A DNA stretch of 64,000 bases. It comes from CAYXDO01 sp964463485. GTDB taxonomy: Bacteria > Myxococcota > Kuafuiibacteriia > Kuafuiibacteriales > Kuafuiibacteriaceae. The stretch spans positions 6,222 through 70,221 of the forward strand of contig CAYXDO010000044.1 of the NCBI GenBank assembly GCA_964463485.1, written 5' to 3'. Of this stretch, positions 36,666-45,382 are shown piece after piece. The notes below the pieces were generated by a model, which saw only the letters and a program-made list of their open reading frames with translations, did not search any database and had not been told where the DNA came from. Both the position numbers and the translations under genes were made by a program. The number at the start of each line of letters is the position of its first letter. Position 1 is the stretch's first letter.

Positions 36666-39600
36666 ATGAGCCGACTCTGGGCGACGGCGCTCCTTCTCGC
36701 AAACCTGGCTTGCCTCGACGCGACCGAGCGGCCCGCCTCGCTTCCCGTCCCGGAGCCTTCGGTCGGGCGGTCGCCCATCGTGAACGGGCTCGACACGCAA
36801 GCTTTTGCTTCGGTAGGCGCGTTGCTCTTGGGTGCTACGCAGGGATCGGCCAGCCTGCAATGCTCCGGCACGCTGATCGGGTGCAGCACGTTTTTGACGG
36901 CTGCTCACTGCGTCGAGGTCGACTCGAACCCGAGTCATTATTTCGTCTATCTGCAGCACGCAGGCGTCTTCGCGGTTCAATCCATCTCGTCTCACCCGAG
37001 TTATTGGTTTCCGACGGCGGACGTAGCGGTGCTCGAGCTCGCGACGCAGGTGACTGGCATCCCGCCAGCACTCATCAACACGATCGATCCGGCGGCCCAC
37101 ATCCCGAGCCTCGGGACGATCGTGGGCTTCGGACAGACGGCCGGGTTCGCGGGTGACTACGGAATCAAACGAGCGGGAGAGATATCGACTCGCTCGTGCG
37201 GAGGCGCTGTCCCTGGGACCGACACCGAGTTGGTGTGCTGGAGGTATGACTCGACGGTCGGTCCGGCCGGGCAAGACTCCAACACGTGTCACGGTGACTC
37301 AGGCGGCCCTCTGTTCATGAATTTCGGCGCGGGTGAGGTGGTCGCGGGCATCACGTCCGGAGGCACGAGCGCCGACTGTCTGCCCACCGACGACTCCTAT
37401 GACTCGAACGTCTACACCTACCGGAGCTTCGTCCAAACTCAGCTCGGCGCCGATTCGACGAGCGTCTGCGCCTTGACTCCGGTGGGTACGGGAGCCTCTA
37501 CGGTCGATACCAAGAGCGGCTCGCTCTCGAGCGGAGACACGAGCGACGCCTTCACGGTCGACCTCCCCGCCAACGCGACAGAGCTTCGGTTCGTCTTGAA
37601 CGCCGAAGACGACGGGTCCTTCGATGCCGACCTCTACGTCGCCGAGGGGATGAGTGTCTCGCCGAGTCTGTACGACTGCAAGGATGACGGATCCTCCACG
37701 TTCGCCGCTTGCATTCTCCAGTTTGCCCCAGGCCGCCCGGCGACGACCTATTCCGTGCTCGTAGCGCGCACCGCGGGAGCGGGTCCGTATCAACTCACCA
37801 CCAGCGTGTGGACGGACGACGTAGCCCCGCCCGCTCCGACGATCGCCGCGGAGGGCGCGCAGGTGGTGAGCACGAACGCCTGGGCCTTGGTCAGCTTGTC
37901 GCACTCCTACACGACTCCGGTCGTCGTTTGCTCGGCGGCGTACCCATCGAGCTTCGTGGCGAGTGTCCCTCGAGTCCGGAACGCCGCCGGCAGCTCCTTC
38001 GAAGTCGCGGCGATCAAGGCCGACGGAACCAATGGGTTCTCCGCCGGAGTCTCGCTCTCGTGCTTGGTCGTCGAAGCAGGCGTGTACACGCTGGCCGAGC
38101 ACGGGGCCAAGCTCGAGGCCGTTCTCTACTCGTCGTCACTCACGGACAAGAAGGGTTCGTGGAGCGGTGAGCCGAGAACCTATGCGCAGCCCTACTCTGC
38201 CCCCGTCGTCGTTGGGCAAGTGATGAGCGCCAACGATCCCAAGTTCTCGGTGTTCTGGGCTCGAGGCGCGGCCGCGAACGTGCCTCCGAGCGTATCCGCG
38301 CTTCGAACCGGTAAACACGTCGGTGAAGACTCGAACGTCCGAGCCGCGGAGACGGTCGGCTACGTCGTGCTCGAGGCGGGGTCCGGCACGCTGGGTTCGC
38401 TGTCGTACGTCGCCGGCTTGGGCCCGAAGTCGGTCGGCGGCGTGGGCAGCGCCCCGCCCTACGGCTATGCGATTTCGGGGCTCGCCTCGATCACCGGCGC
38501 GGTGCTGAGCTCCGCGGGGATGGCAGGTACGGACGGCGGATGGCCGATCGGCTTCGGCATCGCTCCAAACTCATCCACGCGCCTCGACCTCGCCATCGAC
38601 GAAGACGCCATCGCCGACGCCGAGCGCGCCCACGGCCTGGAGCAAGTCAGCTACGTGGCGTTTGGGGGAGGCTCCGGCTGCTCCTGCGCCGACGACGGCA
38701 ACCCATGTTCGAGCGACGCATGCAGCGCCCTCGGCGTGTGTGAGCACCCGCCGGTCGCGTCCAACACTCCGTGCCCTGAGGATGGCAACGTCTGCACGTC
38801 CGACCTTTGCGACGGTTTGGGATCGTGCGCACATGTCGCGCTCGCGGGCGCGCCGTGCGACGACGGAAATGCTTGCACCACCAACGACGTTTGCGGGAGC
38901 GCGGGGAGCTGTGCCGGCACGAATGTATGCGGTGGGCTCGTCGCGGAGAAAGTCACCGTGACGACGGGGAGCGGATTCAGCGTCGTTCCGTTGACTCGAA
39001 CCTATTCGGTGCCCGTCGTGGTCTGCTCGCTCGAAGAAGACGTCCCCTCCTCCCCGATGGTGCCAAGGGTGCGCGCGGCGCAATCGACGAGCTTCGAGGT
39101 GGCGGCCGAGCGGACGAACGGCAGCAGCGCGCTCGTCGCGGGCGTTCGCGTGCACTGCCTGGTCGTGGAGCAAGGCACGTATACTCAGGCCGCGGACGGT
39201 GTGAAAATGGAGGCTCGGCGATATGTATCGACGGTGACGGGCCGGAAGGGTTCGTGGGTCGGCGAGCCGCAGACTTACTTCAACTCCTACACTCAGCCGG
39301 TCGTCCTGGGTCAGGTGATGACCTTCGACGATCCGAAGTGGTCGGTGTTCTGGGCATACGGCCCCAATGCCACGACGCCGCCGACGCCGACCAAGCTCTT
39401 CGTGGGAAAGAACGTCGCCGAGGACACCACCAGCCCGACGCGCACCCCGGAGACAATCGGGTACGTGGTGATCGAGGCGGGGAGCGGGACCCTCGGGGGC
39501 CTCGCGTACTCGTCGGCGCTCGGCTCGAGCCTCGTCAAAGGTTGCGTCGGTGCCGCCGCTCCGTACTCATACTCAGTCAGCGGAATCGCCAACCCAACCG

Positions 39601-39776
39601 CCGCGCTCGTGAGCTCCGCGGCCATGGATGGCGTCGACGGAGGATGGCCGGTCCTCTTCGGGGCTCAACCCATCACGAGCGCTTCGTTGAGGCTGTGTCT
39701 GGAGGAAGACGAAGTGGGCGACGCCGAGCGAGAGCACGGCGCCGCCGAGCAGGTGAGTTATTTGGTGCTCAGATAG
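36666..39776 (+). CDS. Surface trypsin-like serine protease with duplicated C-terminal modules
   Basis: A 1036-residue exported protein; the start gives a signal (MSRLWATALLLANLACLDA), perhaps lipid-anchored at C16. Residues 38-260 are a S1 peptidase: mature-start-like IVNG, catalytic H81 (LTAAHCVE), D119 (TADVAVLE) and S212 (CHGDSGGPLF), with paired cysteines. Then a PPC-like beta domain (about 270-385) and two copies of a 255-residue module (400-670 and 760-1036) sharing SFEVAA, CLVVE, VVxGQVMSxxDPxFSVFWxxG, ETVGYVVxEAGSGTL and GGWPxxFG. Between them lie three Cys-rich DGNxCTxDxC units. Probably an extracellular or surface-bound degradative enzyme. Confidence 0.85.
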   Translation: MSRLWATALLLANLACLDATERPASLPVPEPSVGRSPIVNGLDTQAFASVGALLLGATQGSASLQCSGTLIGCSTFLTAAHCVEVDSNPSHYFVYLQHAGVFAVQSISSHPSYWFPTADVAVLELATQVTGIPPALINTIDPAAHIPSLGTIVGFGQTAGFAGDYGIKRAGEISTRSCGGAVPGTDTELVCWRYDSTVGPAGQDSNTCHGDSGGPLFMNFGAGEVVAGITSGGTSADCLPTDDSYDSNVYTYRSFVQTQLGADSTSVCALTPVGTGASTVDTKSGSLSSGDTSDAFTVDLPANATELRFVLNAEDDGSFDADLYVAEGMSVSPSLYDCKDDGSSTFAACILQFAPGRPATTYSVLVARTAGAGPYQLTTSVWTDDVAPPAPTIAAEGAQVVSTNAWALVSLSHSYTTPVVVCSAAYPSSFVASVPRVRNAAGSSFEVAAIKADGTNGFSAGVSLSCLVVEAGVYTLAEHGAKLEAVLYSSSLTDKKGSWSGEPRTYAQPYSAPVVVGQVMSANDPKFSVFWARGAAANVPPSVSALRTGKHVGEDSNVRAAETVGYVVLEAGSGTLGSLSYVAGLGPKSVGGVGSAPPYGYAISGLASITGAVLSSAGMAGTDGGWPIGFGIAPNSSTRLDLAIDEDAIADAERAHGLEQVSYVAFGGGSGCSCADDGNPCSSDACSALGVCEHPPVASNTPCPEDGNVCTSDLCDGLGSCAHVALAGAPCDDGNACTTNDVCGSAGSCAGTNVCGGLVAEKVTVTTGSGFSVVPLTRTYSVPVVVCSLEEDVPSSPMVPRVRAAQSTSFEVAAERTNGSSALVAGVRVHCLVVEQGTYTQAADGVKMEARRYVSTVTGRKGSWVGEPQTYFNSYTQPVVLGQVMTFDDPKWSVFWAYGPNATTPPTPTKLFVGKNVAEDTTSPTRTPETIGYVVIEAGSGTLGGLAYSSALGSSLVKGCVGAAAPYSYSVSGIANPTAALVSSAAMDGVDGGWPVLFGAQPITSASLRLCLEEDEVGDAEREHGAAEQVSYLVLR

Positions 39777-39784
39777 TCAGATAG

Positions 39785-40576
39785 TCAGGCAGGCTGACCT
39801 TCGAACAACGCGACCACCGCGCCTACGCTGTCCGAAATCACCGTGAACTTGCCCATGCCCGGCACCGGCACGTTGGGCATCATCACCTTGGCGCCCAAGC
39901 GAGTCGCCTTCTCGGTCGCGCGCTCGAGGTTCTCGACCAGCATGTAAGTCATCCAATTCGCCGGCATCCCGTCCGGCGCCATGTGCATGCTCGCGCGCTG
40001 CTTGTCGCCGACCACGAAGATCGTCGTCCCCGGCATGTTGGCCATCGTCGTCCCCGTCCAACCCATGACCTTGCCGTAGAAGTCAGCCGCGCCCTTCATG
40101 TCGGTGGTCTGGAGCGAATCCCAGCAGAAATCACCGAGCGTCGGCATCGTGGGCTCCGGTCCGTCACCCTTCAACGCCTTGAACACGAAGCACCCGGTGC
40201 CCTGAGGGTCCATGACCGGCGCGAATCGCCCCACGTTCGGGATGTCCATCGGCCCGAACGGAACGTAGCCGCCGCTGGCCTTGGCGGTGGCCGCGGAGAC
40301 GTCCACGTCGTTCACCGAGACGTAGCCGGTCCAGTGGGGAGGCATCGACTTCATCATGTCGGGTGACATCTGCTTGACCGCGTCCAGCGACATGATGCCG
40401 GCGATCGTTCGGTCGCCGATCTTCGCCATCGTGTAGCCCTCTGCCATGCCCTGCATGGGAACCGTCTCGTAGCCCCAGTTCAACAACTCCCCGTAGAACG
40501 CCTTGGTCTGCTCCACGTTGCTCGTGTAGATCTCGTGCCACACGAAACGGCCCGGATTGAAAATCATCTGCTCGCT
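39785..40576 (-). CDS. Double-domain VOC (glyoxalase/bleomycin-resistance-fold) protein
   Basis: A 263-residue protein; ATG 40576 begins MSEQMIFNPGRFVWHEIYTSNVEQTKAFYGELLNWG, the normal start of two-domain VOC proteins. The second half starts FCWDSLQTTDMKGAADFYGKVMGWTG. Both halves have the paired beta-alpha-beta-beta-beta units of the fold, often with one domain binding a metal or substrate. Likely a dioxygenase-like or lyase-like enzyme or binding protein; substrate unknown. The stop is eight bases from the convergent protease stop. Confidence 0.85.
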   Translation of the reverse strand, partial: SEQMIFNPGRFVWHEIYTSNVEQTKAFYGELLNWGYETVPMQGMAEGYTMAKIGDRTIAGIMSLDAVKQMSPDMMKSMPPHWTGYVSVNDVDVSAATAKASGGYVPFGPMDIPNVGRFAPVMDPQGTGCFVFKALKGDGPEPTMPTLGDFCWDSLQTTDMKGAADFYGKVMGWTGTTMANMPGTTIFVVGDKQRASMHMAPDGMPANWMTYMLVENLERATEKATRLGAKVMMPNVPVPGMGKFTVISDSVGAVVALFEGQPA

Positions 40577-40700
40577 CATGGTTCTCTCCTGCTTTCCACT
40601 CGACTCAGCCGAGGTCAATTCTGGCCGGCGTCCTTGGATTCGGAGGCGTATCCGCCGAATCAGCCAAAAGCGTCAAGGGTGGAAATTCAGGGTTCCGCGC

Positions 40701-42086
40701 CTACATCGTGTGCAAGGTCCCTAACTCTCGGACAGCATCCTGGGTAGGGAGGCCCATGAGTCGCCCGCACACCTCGGCGAGGTTCGCTTCAGCCACGGCA
40801 GGCACTTCCGACACCGAGGCGAGGCTCACCCACCTCAGCGTGGGCGTGGGGGAGGCCAGGGACGCGTCGGAGGTCAAGACGACCTCACCGCTCTCGGAGG
40901 GCGGCGGAAGCGTCGCGATCACCCGGCTCGGGTCGGACGTGAGTCGGGACTCGACGTAGTCGGCGAACGAGAAGCAGCCCCACTTCGACGGCCCTTGGCG
41001 GATCGCGCGACTGGCTCCGAGGATCTCGGCGATACCGTAGCCGTCGCAGAGCGCCGATCGACGAACGTTGGTTTCGATCAGCACGACGCGGGACTCTGCA
41101 GTGACCACGAGATCGAAATTCAAGGGCCCGTCGAAGCCAGCAGCGCCGAACCTCCTGGCGACCGCCTCGCAGATCTCGAGCGCGTCTTCGAACCAGGCCT
41201 CGCGATACATCGCTTCGCTGGTCGCAAAGCCCGCGTAGTAGCGCCGATCGTACAGCCGCTGGACGCCCGCACCGACGAACCGAACCTGACCGGACGGCAG
41301 CACGTCGAGATCTATGCTGGGCGAGAAGGTCCACGTGATTTCTTCCTCCACGAGGAACGGAGGGGCCACGTGGCTGGGATTCACACCTTTGGTCTCGAGC
41401 GTAGCTCGCGCGTCGGTGGCCTCGACCGCGGAGCTCAGATCTACGAAGTACACACCCGCTCCGCCGGCGCTTCGCGCGCTCTTCACCACGACGCGTCGTA
41501 GCCCGTCCGCTCTCAGGTCACGGTACAGAGCGGCGAGCGCACCGAAGTCCTGCGCAACGAAGCTCCTCGGGCGCGCAGACCGAATGAGCGGATCGGTACG
41601 GTAGACCTCGAGATCGATCTCGACTTTGGACGACCAGCGCGCGACGAGCTCCGAGGCGCGCGGCGGGTCGATGACTTGGAAACCTTTGGCGCCCAACGCA
41701 TGCCCGACCTCCTCGACGCCTCGCGTGAGCATGTACGGCGCGAGGTGAACGGGGCGAGCAGGGTCCAGGTGGGACAAGAGCGCCTCGAAGGCGTCTTGGT
41801 CCGAAAGCAGATTGTGGCAGATCGATCCAGTCGTGCGTCTTGGCGTCACGATGCGAGGCAGCGGTCGCCCAAGGCACTGCGCAAAGTGGTCTCGCAGCGA
41901 CGCTGACGGGCCCACCTCGACCACGGACGCCGTCGGAAAACCGTGACGAGTCGGCCAGAACAGCGCTTTTTGGCTGCCGAGGAGCTCCGCCGAGTCCTCG
42001 ATGTCCGTCTCCGCGTGGACGTCGCCATGAAGCCACTCGTACGGATTGCCAATGGAGACGACGTCGACCTCGGGCGCACGCGACAT
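40701..42086 (-). CDS. ATP-grasp-fold ligase-like protein
   Basis: A 461-residue protein. An N-terminal Rossmann-like region (APYMLTRGVEEVGHALGAKGFQVIDPPRASELVARWSSK) is followed by an ATP-grasp core: VVVKSARSAGGAGVYFVD, EEEITWTFSPSIDLDVLPSGQVRFVGAGVQRLYDRRYYAGF and FDLVVTAESRVVLIETNVRRSAL, where E and N of ETNVRRS match the metal-binding ExN of ATP-grasp enzymes. Such enzymes join a carboxylate to an amine or thiol by an acyl-phosphate. The pre-ATP-grasp arrangement is like that of peptide ligases of the pheganomycin type. No natural-product genes surround it, so the substrate is unknown. Confidence 0.6.
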   Translation of the reverse strand: MSRAPEVDVVSIGNPYEWLHGDVHAETDIEDSAELLGSQKALFWPTRHGFPTASVVEVGPSASLRDHFAQCLGRPLPRIVTPRRTTGSICHNLLSDQDAFEALLSHLDPARPVHLAPYMLTRGVEEVGHALGAKGFQVIDPPRASELVARWSSKVEIDLEVYRTDPLIRSARPRSFVAQDFGALAALYRDLRADGLRRVVVKSARSAGGAGVYFVDLSSAVEATDARATLETKGVNPSHVAPPFLVEEEITWTFSPSIDLDVLPSGQVRFVGAGVQRLYDRRYYAGFATSEAMYREAWFEDALEICEAVARRFGAAGFDGPLNFDLVVTAESRVVLIETNVRRSALCDGYGIAEILGASRAIRQGPSKWGCFSFADYVESRLTSDPSRVIATLPPPSESGEVVLTSDASLASPTPTLRWVSLASVSEVPAVAEANLAEVCGRLMGLPTQDAVRELGTLHTM

Positions 42087-42440
42087 GAACGGCTGACAAT
42101 CGCGGAGTACGCGCTCGCTTTACAAGAGCGTCCTGAGGAAAAAACGTTCAGCCCCGGCGCCGAAAGGCCTTGGTCAGAGTTTTCGATCTTGAGGGATGGA
42201 GCAGGGAGAAGAGACGACCCGGTCAGCAGCCAAAGTCGGTGTTCGGTCGGTCAGCAGGGCCACGGTTCGAACATGCTCGATGGGACTGCAGACAGCGTGC
42301 CATCGGCTTCCGAATACCTCTCGGCCTCGGAATGACCGCGTGGGTCGAATTCACCTCGGCCACGCGTGGTCCCACACTCGAAAATTCGTGGCGGCATGGC
42401 TCGTCAACAGCGGATTTTCTCGCGCAGACGGGCACGGCCA
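42087..42440. other. Upstream region of the ATP-grasp gene, no gene seen
   Basis: About 350 bases between the minus-strand lipoprotein stop and the ATP-grasp start. No coding signature or clear hairpin. A short ggtcagcag motif occurs twice near 42220-42260. Confidence 0.4.
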
Positions 42441-43799
42441 TCATGGGGCAGGCCGGCATCGATTGGCCCCTTTGGGGCGCGCCAAGAGAAGCTCGGTGCC
42501 TCCGAGATCGTTCCTGCCCCTCGCCAAACCCATCACGAATCGTTCGCCGACCCAACTCACCGACTCGACATTCACCCCCGCCGGCGCCCCTTGCGCCCTC
42601 GAGCTGCACACGAGCCTGTCGTCCAGCGAGATGACCTCGGCACCCGCGAGGAACGCAAAGACCGTCCCTCCCGGCCCCTCGAGGAAGGCATCGACGCTCC
42701 GCGTGGCGAGGTCCAAGCTCGGCGGAATGCGCTCGACCGGCGACGCCAGCGCGTCGGAGTGAATGGCTCCCGCGTCGGAACCCACCCACAGCTCTCGACC
42801 GTCGAAGAAGATCGCCGTAGCCACATGGCCCGAGTCTGGGGCACGCACGAAAGTGACCTCGCCGTCCGACGAGACATGCCCAATCCGATCCTCGAACGCC
42901 GTGAAATAGACGTCGTTCTCGACGGCGACGATGCCTGCCCGCTGGAGGTCCCCCTCGTAGGGGACGGTGCTGGTGAGTACGTGTTCGACGTTTCCATCTC
43001 GCACACGAAAGACCCGAGCCCGCTTGAGCTCCACGGGATCGAGCGCGGCGGTCTCGAGCACGTACAAGCTGCCATCGAGCGCGGCGACCGCGCGGAGCCT
43101 GCTGACGAGTCCGGCAGGGCCGAACGGGCCGCCTTCGATCGCGAGCTCGAACCCGCGCTCGAAGTCGCCACGCCAGACCCTGCCAAGCGTTCCCACAGCG
43201 GCAATTCGCCCGTCCGCGAGCCGCAGGAGGGCCTGAGCCTGTACTCTCTCGAGCGCCGTCTGCGCTCCCGTCTCGAGGTCGAGCTCGAACACCCAGCCCC
43301 GGGTGGTGGCCAGGCCCACGCGACGGTCGCTGAGCGGAACCACCGACGCGATGAAGAGATCGTCAGGCGGTACGATCTTGGAAACCAGCTCGAGCTGCTC
43401 GCACGCGGCGGGGCTCCGAAACTCGATGGCGACCTTCGCCGATGCCGCGGAGCCATCGATGGGTGTCCAAACGTCGACGTCCGGCAGGCTCGTGTAGGAC
43501 GCGATCGGGGGTACGAGCACGACCTCCCGCCCCAACTCACCCTCTTCGATTCCGAGCTCGCTGGCCGAGCAGTCGAAACCGAACGCGAAGAGCTCCGAGT
43601 CGGAGCTCACCTCCAAGCTCACCGGCGCGTCACTGATGGCCACGCGGCGAGTATGTCCGTCCGCGCTCGCGACCGCCACGACGACCGCCTGACCCAGATC
43701 CGTACCCAAATTCGAAGGAAGCGCTCGCTTCTCGATGACGTTCGGAGCGCACGCCCAGCAACCGGAGAGAACGCCGAGCACGAGCGTACGAAGACTCAT
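42441..43799 (-). CDS. Lipoprotein with possible beta-propeller repeats
   Basis: A 452-residue protein. Signal MSLRTLVLGVLSGCWACAP with possible lipidation at C14 or C17. From about residue 150 the sequence is made of short beta-strand units with VVPLSDRRVGLATTRGWVFELDLETG, LLRLADGRIAAVGTLGRVWRGDF, GSLYVLE and GRELWVGSDAGAI, as in propeller proteins that report values such as two-component regulator propellers. A similar lipoprotein sits at 53.7-55.0 kb. Only 23 bases after the BKACE gene, so part of that operon. Role unknown, likely cell-envelope. Confidence 0.6.
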   Translation of the reverse strand: MSLRTLVLGVLSGCWACAPNVIEKRALPSNLGTDLGQAVVVAVASADGHTRRVAISDAPVSLEVSSDSELFAFGFDCSASELGIEEGELGREVVLVPPIASYTSLPDVDVWTPIDGSAASAKVAIEFRSPAACEQLELVSKIVPPDDLFIASVVPLSDRRVGLATTRGWVFELDLETGAQTALERVQAQALLRLADGRIAAVGTLGRVWRGDFERGFELAIEGGPFGPAGLVSRLRAVAALDGSLYVLETAALDPVELKRARVFRVRDGNVEHVLTSTVPYEGDLQRAGIVAVENDVYFTAFEDRIGHVSSDGEVTFVRAPDSGHVATAIFFDGRELWVGSDAGAIHSDALASPVERIPPSLDLATRSVDAFLEGPGGTVFAFLAGAEVISLDDRLVCSSRAQGAPAGVNVESVSWVGERFVMGLARGRNDLGGTELLLARPKGANRCRPAP

Positions 43800-43822
43800 C
43801 TTCGAGCGAATTCGGAGGCCAC

Positions 43823-44698
43823 TCAGATCGCTCTCGCGAGGCGCTTTCGGGCTTGATCCGGCGTCGCTACCTCCCGGCCCGACTCACGCACGGTCTTGAC
43901 CAGCGCCTCGATGAGTGGCCCGTTGCTCTTGGCTCGAGATCCGTCGGGCAGGTAAAAAGTGTCCTCGAGCCCGGTGCGAACGTCTCCTCCCAACTCGGCG
44001 GCCCGCCGGAGCACGGGCCAAATCTCCTCGCGACCGATCGCGATGACTTGCCACGGCGCGCCGGCCGGAGCCTCCTCGACCAGCAGGGGGAGCCACTCCG
44101 GCTTCGCCGGCATTCCGCTCGCCACGCCCATGACGAACGAGACATTGTACGGACGTCGCACGATCCCGACCTGCTCGTACATGCGCACCGAGCGGACGAT
44201 TCCGGTGTCGAAGCACTCACACTCGGGCACGATGCCGAGGTCCATCATGGCTCGGGCGAACTCAGTCACCTTGTCGACCGGATTGTCGAAGAGCATGGGA
44301 GGCCACGCCCAGCTGCCTTCCTTGGTCGTCTTCAAATAATTCAGAGATCCTGCATTCAACGCGGCGATCTCCGGCTTGGACCTTCGAAGGCACGCGAGCT
44401 GGGCAGAAATATCGGAGCCAAACGTTCCCGTCGACATGTTGATGAGGAGCCGAGGCTCGGCGGCACGAATCGCGTCGACGATGTCTGCGACCACTTCGGG
44501 ATCCCAGGTTGGAAGGTGCCCGAGCCCTTCCCGCTGATCTCGAAAGTGACAGTGGACGATCGTCGCGCCGGCATCGAACGCCTCCTTCGCCGCGCGAGCC
44601 ATCTGCTCGGGTGTCACCGGCACGCCGAACTTCGCCGGATCAGTGAGTACGCCGGTGAGTGCACAAGTCACCACTGCGGGACGCGACCCATCAACCAT
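43823..44698 (-). CDS. Beta-keto acid cleavage enzyme family (BKACE, DUF849)
   Basis: A 291-residue TIM-barrel enzyme. H49 and H51 (IVHCHFRD) and the glutamate of RTGLEDTFYLPDG are the Zn ligands of this family; the RxGLED segment matches the Kce active-site block. The family cleaves beta-keto acids with acetyl-CoA, giving acetoacetate and a new CoA ester; individual substrates differ widely. Kce has a Glu near the N-terminus (ITGAE) where this protein reads LTGVL, so specificity may differ. Its start overlaps the cyclic-nucleotide-binding gene's stop by eight bases. The LeuA-like gene upstream suggests a pathway on branched or keto-acid substrates, as inference. Confidence 0.85.
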   Translation of the reverse strand: MVDGSRPAVVTCALTGVLTDPAKFGVPVTPEQMARAAKEAFDAGATIVHCHFRDQREGLGHLPTWDPEVVADIVDAIRAAEPRLLINMSTGTFGSDISAQLACLRRSKPEIAALNAGSLNYLKTTKEGSWAWPPMLFDNPVDKVTEFARAMMDLGIVPECECFDTGIVRSVRMYEQVGIVRRPYNVSFVMGVASGMPAKPEWLPLLVEEAPAGAPWQVIAIGREEIWPVLRRAAELGGDVRTGLEDTFYLPDGSRAKSNGPLIEALVKTVRESGREVATPDQARKRLARAI

Positions 44699-45320
44699 GA
44701 CCAGGCTCCGCGACGAGCTCGAGCCACGCGTCGAGCGTCTCCTTGGGCGCGACCTCGATGCCGCCCTGAACGAAGGTCACCAACCCTGCCATCGACATGC
44801 GATCGAGGACCTCCTTCATGGTCTGCCGGATCTCCATGCCTGCCATCACGTACAGCTCATCGATGCCGATCGCGACGAAGCGCCTGCCTTCCTCGAGGTG
44901 CCGACCTTGGCGATCGGCCAGCGCGGCCAACAGGTGAATGAAGCGCGCGCTGTGGTCCTTCACGAGCAGCGAGGCGATCTGAGCGTTCGCCGCGGCGACG
45001 CGCTCGGTCAGCTTGACGATCAGCCGATAAGCGACCTGCGGGCTGTTCGCGAGGAGCTCCTCGAACGTCTCTGGCGCAAGCACGAGCAGCTCGGCGTCTT
45101 CGGCGATCGTCGCCGTTCCCGAGCGAAGCTCTCCGAGGAGGAGCGCCATCTCCCCGAAAATTTCTCCGGGGCCGAGATCCACGACGAACCGGTCACGACC
45201 GTCGATCCTGCGTGTGATCGACACGCGCCCGGATCGGACCACGTACGTCTCGCGCGACGCGTCGCCTTCACGAAACAGCAGCGTTCCGGCCGGATACTTC
45301 ACGACCGATTTGGGGGGCAT
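44691..45320 (-). CDS. CRP/FNR-type cyclic-nucleotide-binding protein
   Basis: A 209-residue protein from ATG 45320. Residues 8-125 form a cyclic-nucleotide-binding beta-roll (YPAGTLLFREGDASRETYVVRSGRVSITRR, GPGEIFGEMALLLGELRSGTATIAEDAELLVL) with the phosphate-binding GEMALL...R pattern. A dimer helix and a C-terminal helix-turn-helix-like region follow (GIDELYVMAGMEIRQTMKEVLDRMSMAGLVTFVQGGIEVA). It could regulate this operon in response to cAMP or a related ligand. It lies 62 bases after the LeuA-like gene and overlaps the BKACE gene by eight bases. Confidence 0.82.
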   Translation of the reverse strand: MPPKSVVKYPAGTLLFREGDASRETYVVRSGRVSITRRIDGRDRFVVDLGPGEIFGEMALLLGELRSGTATIAEDAELLVLAPETFEELLANSPQVAYRLIVKLTERVAAANAQIASLLVKDHSARFIHLLAALADRQGRHLEEGRRFVAIGIDELYVMAGMEIRQTMKEVLDRMSMAGLVTFVQGGIEVAPKETLDAWLELVAEPGHG

Positions 45321-45382
45321 GAGCCGATGCTCTCCCGACCTCGAGAATCGCGCAAGATCGAGCCGCGCCCGGGCGGCAGGGC

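Noticed and set aside
42366..43856. Plus-strand frame of about 500 codons
   Set aside because: Antisense of the propeller-like lipoprotein; composition is Arg-rich and shadow-like.
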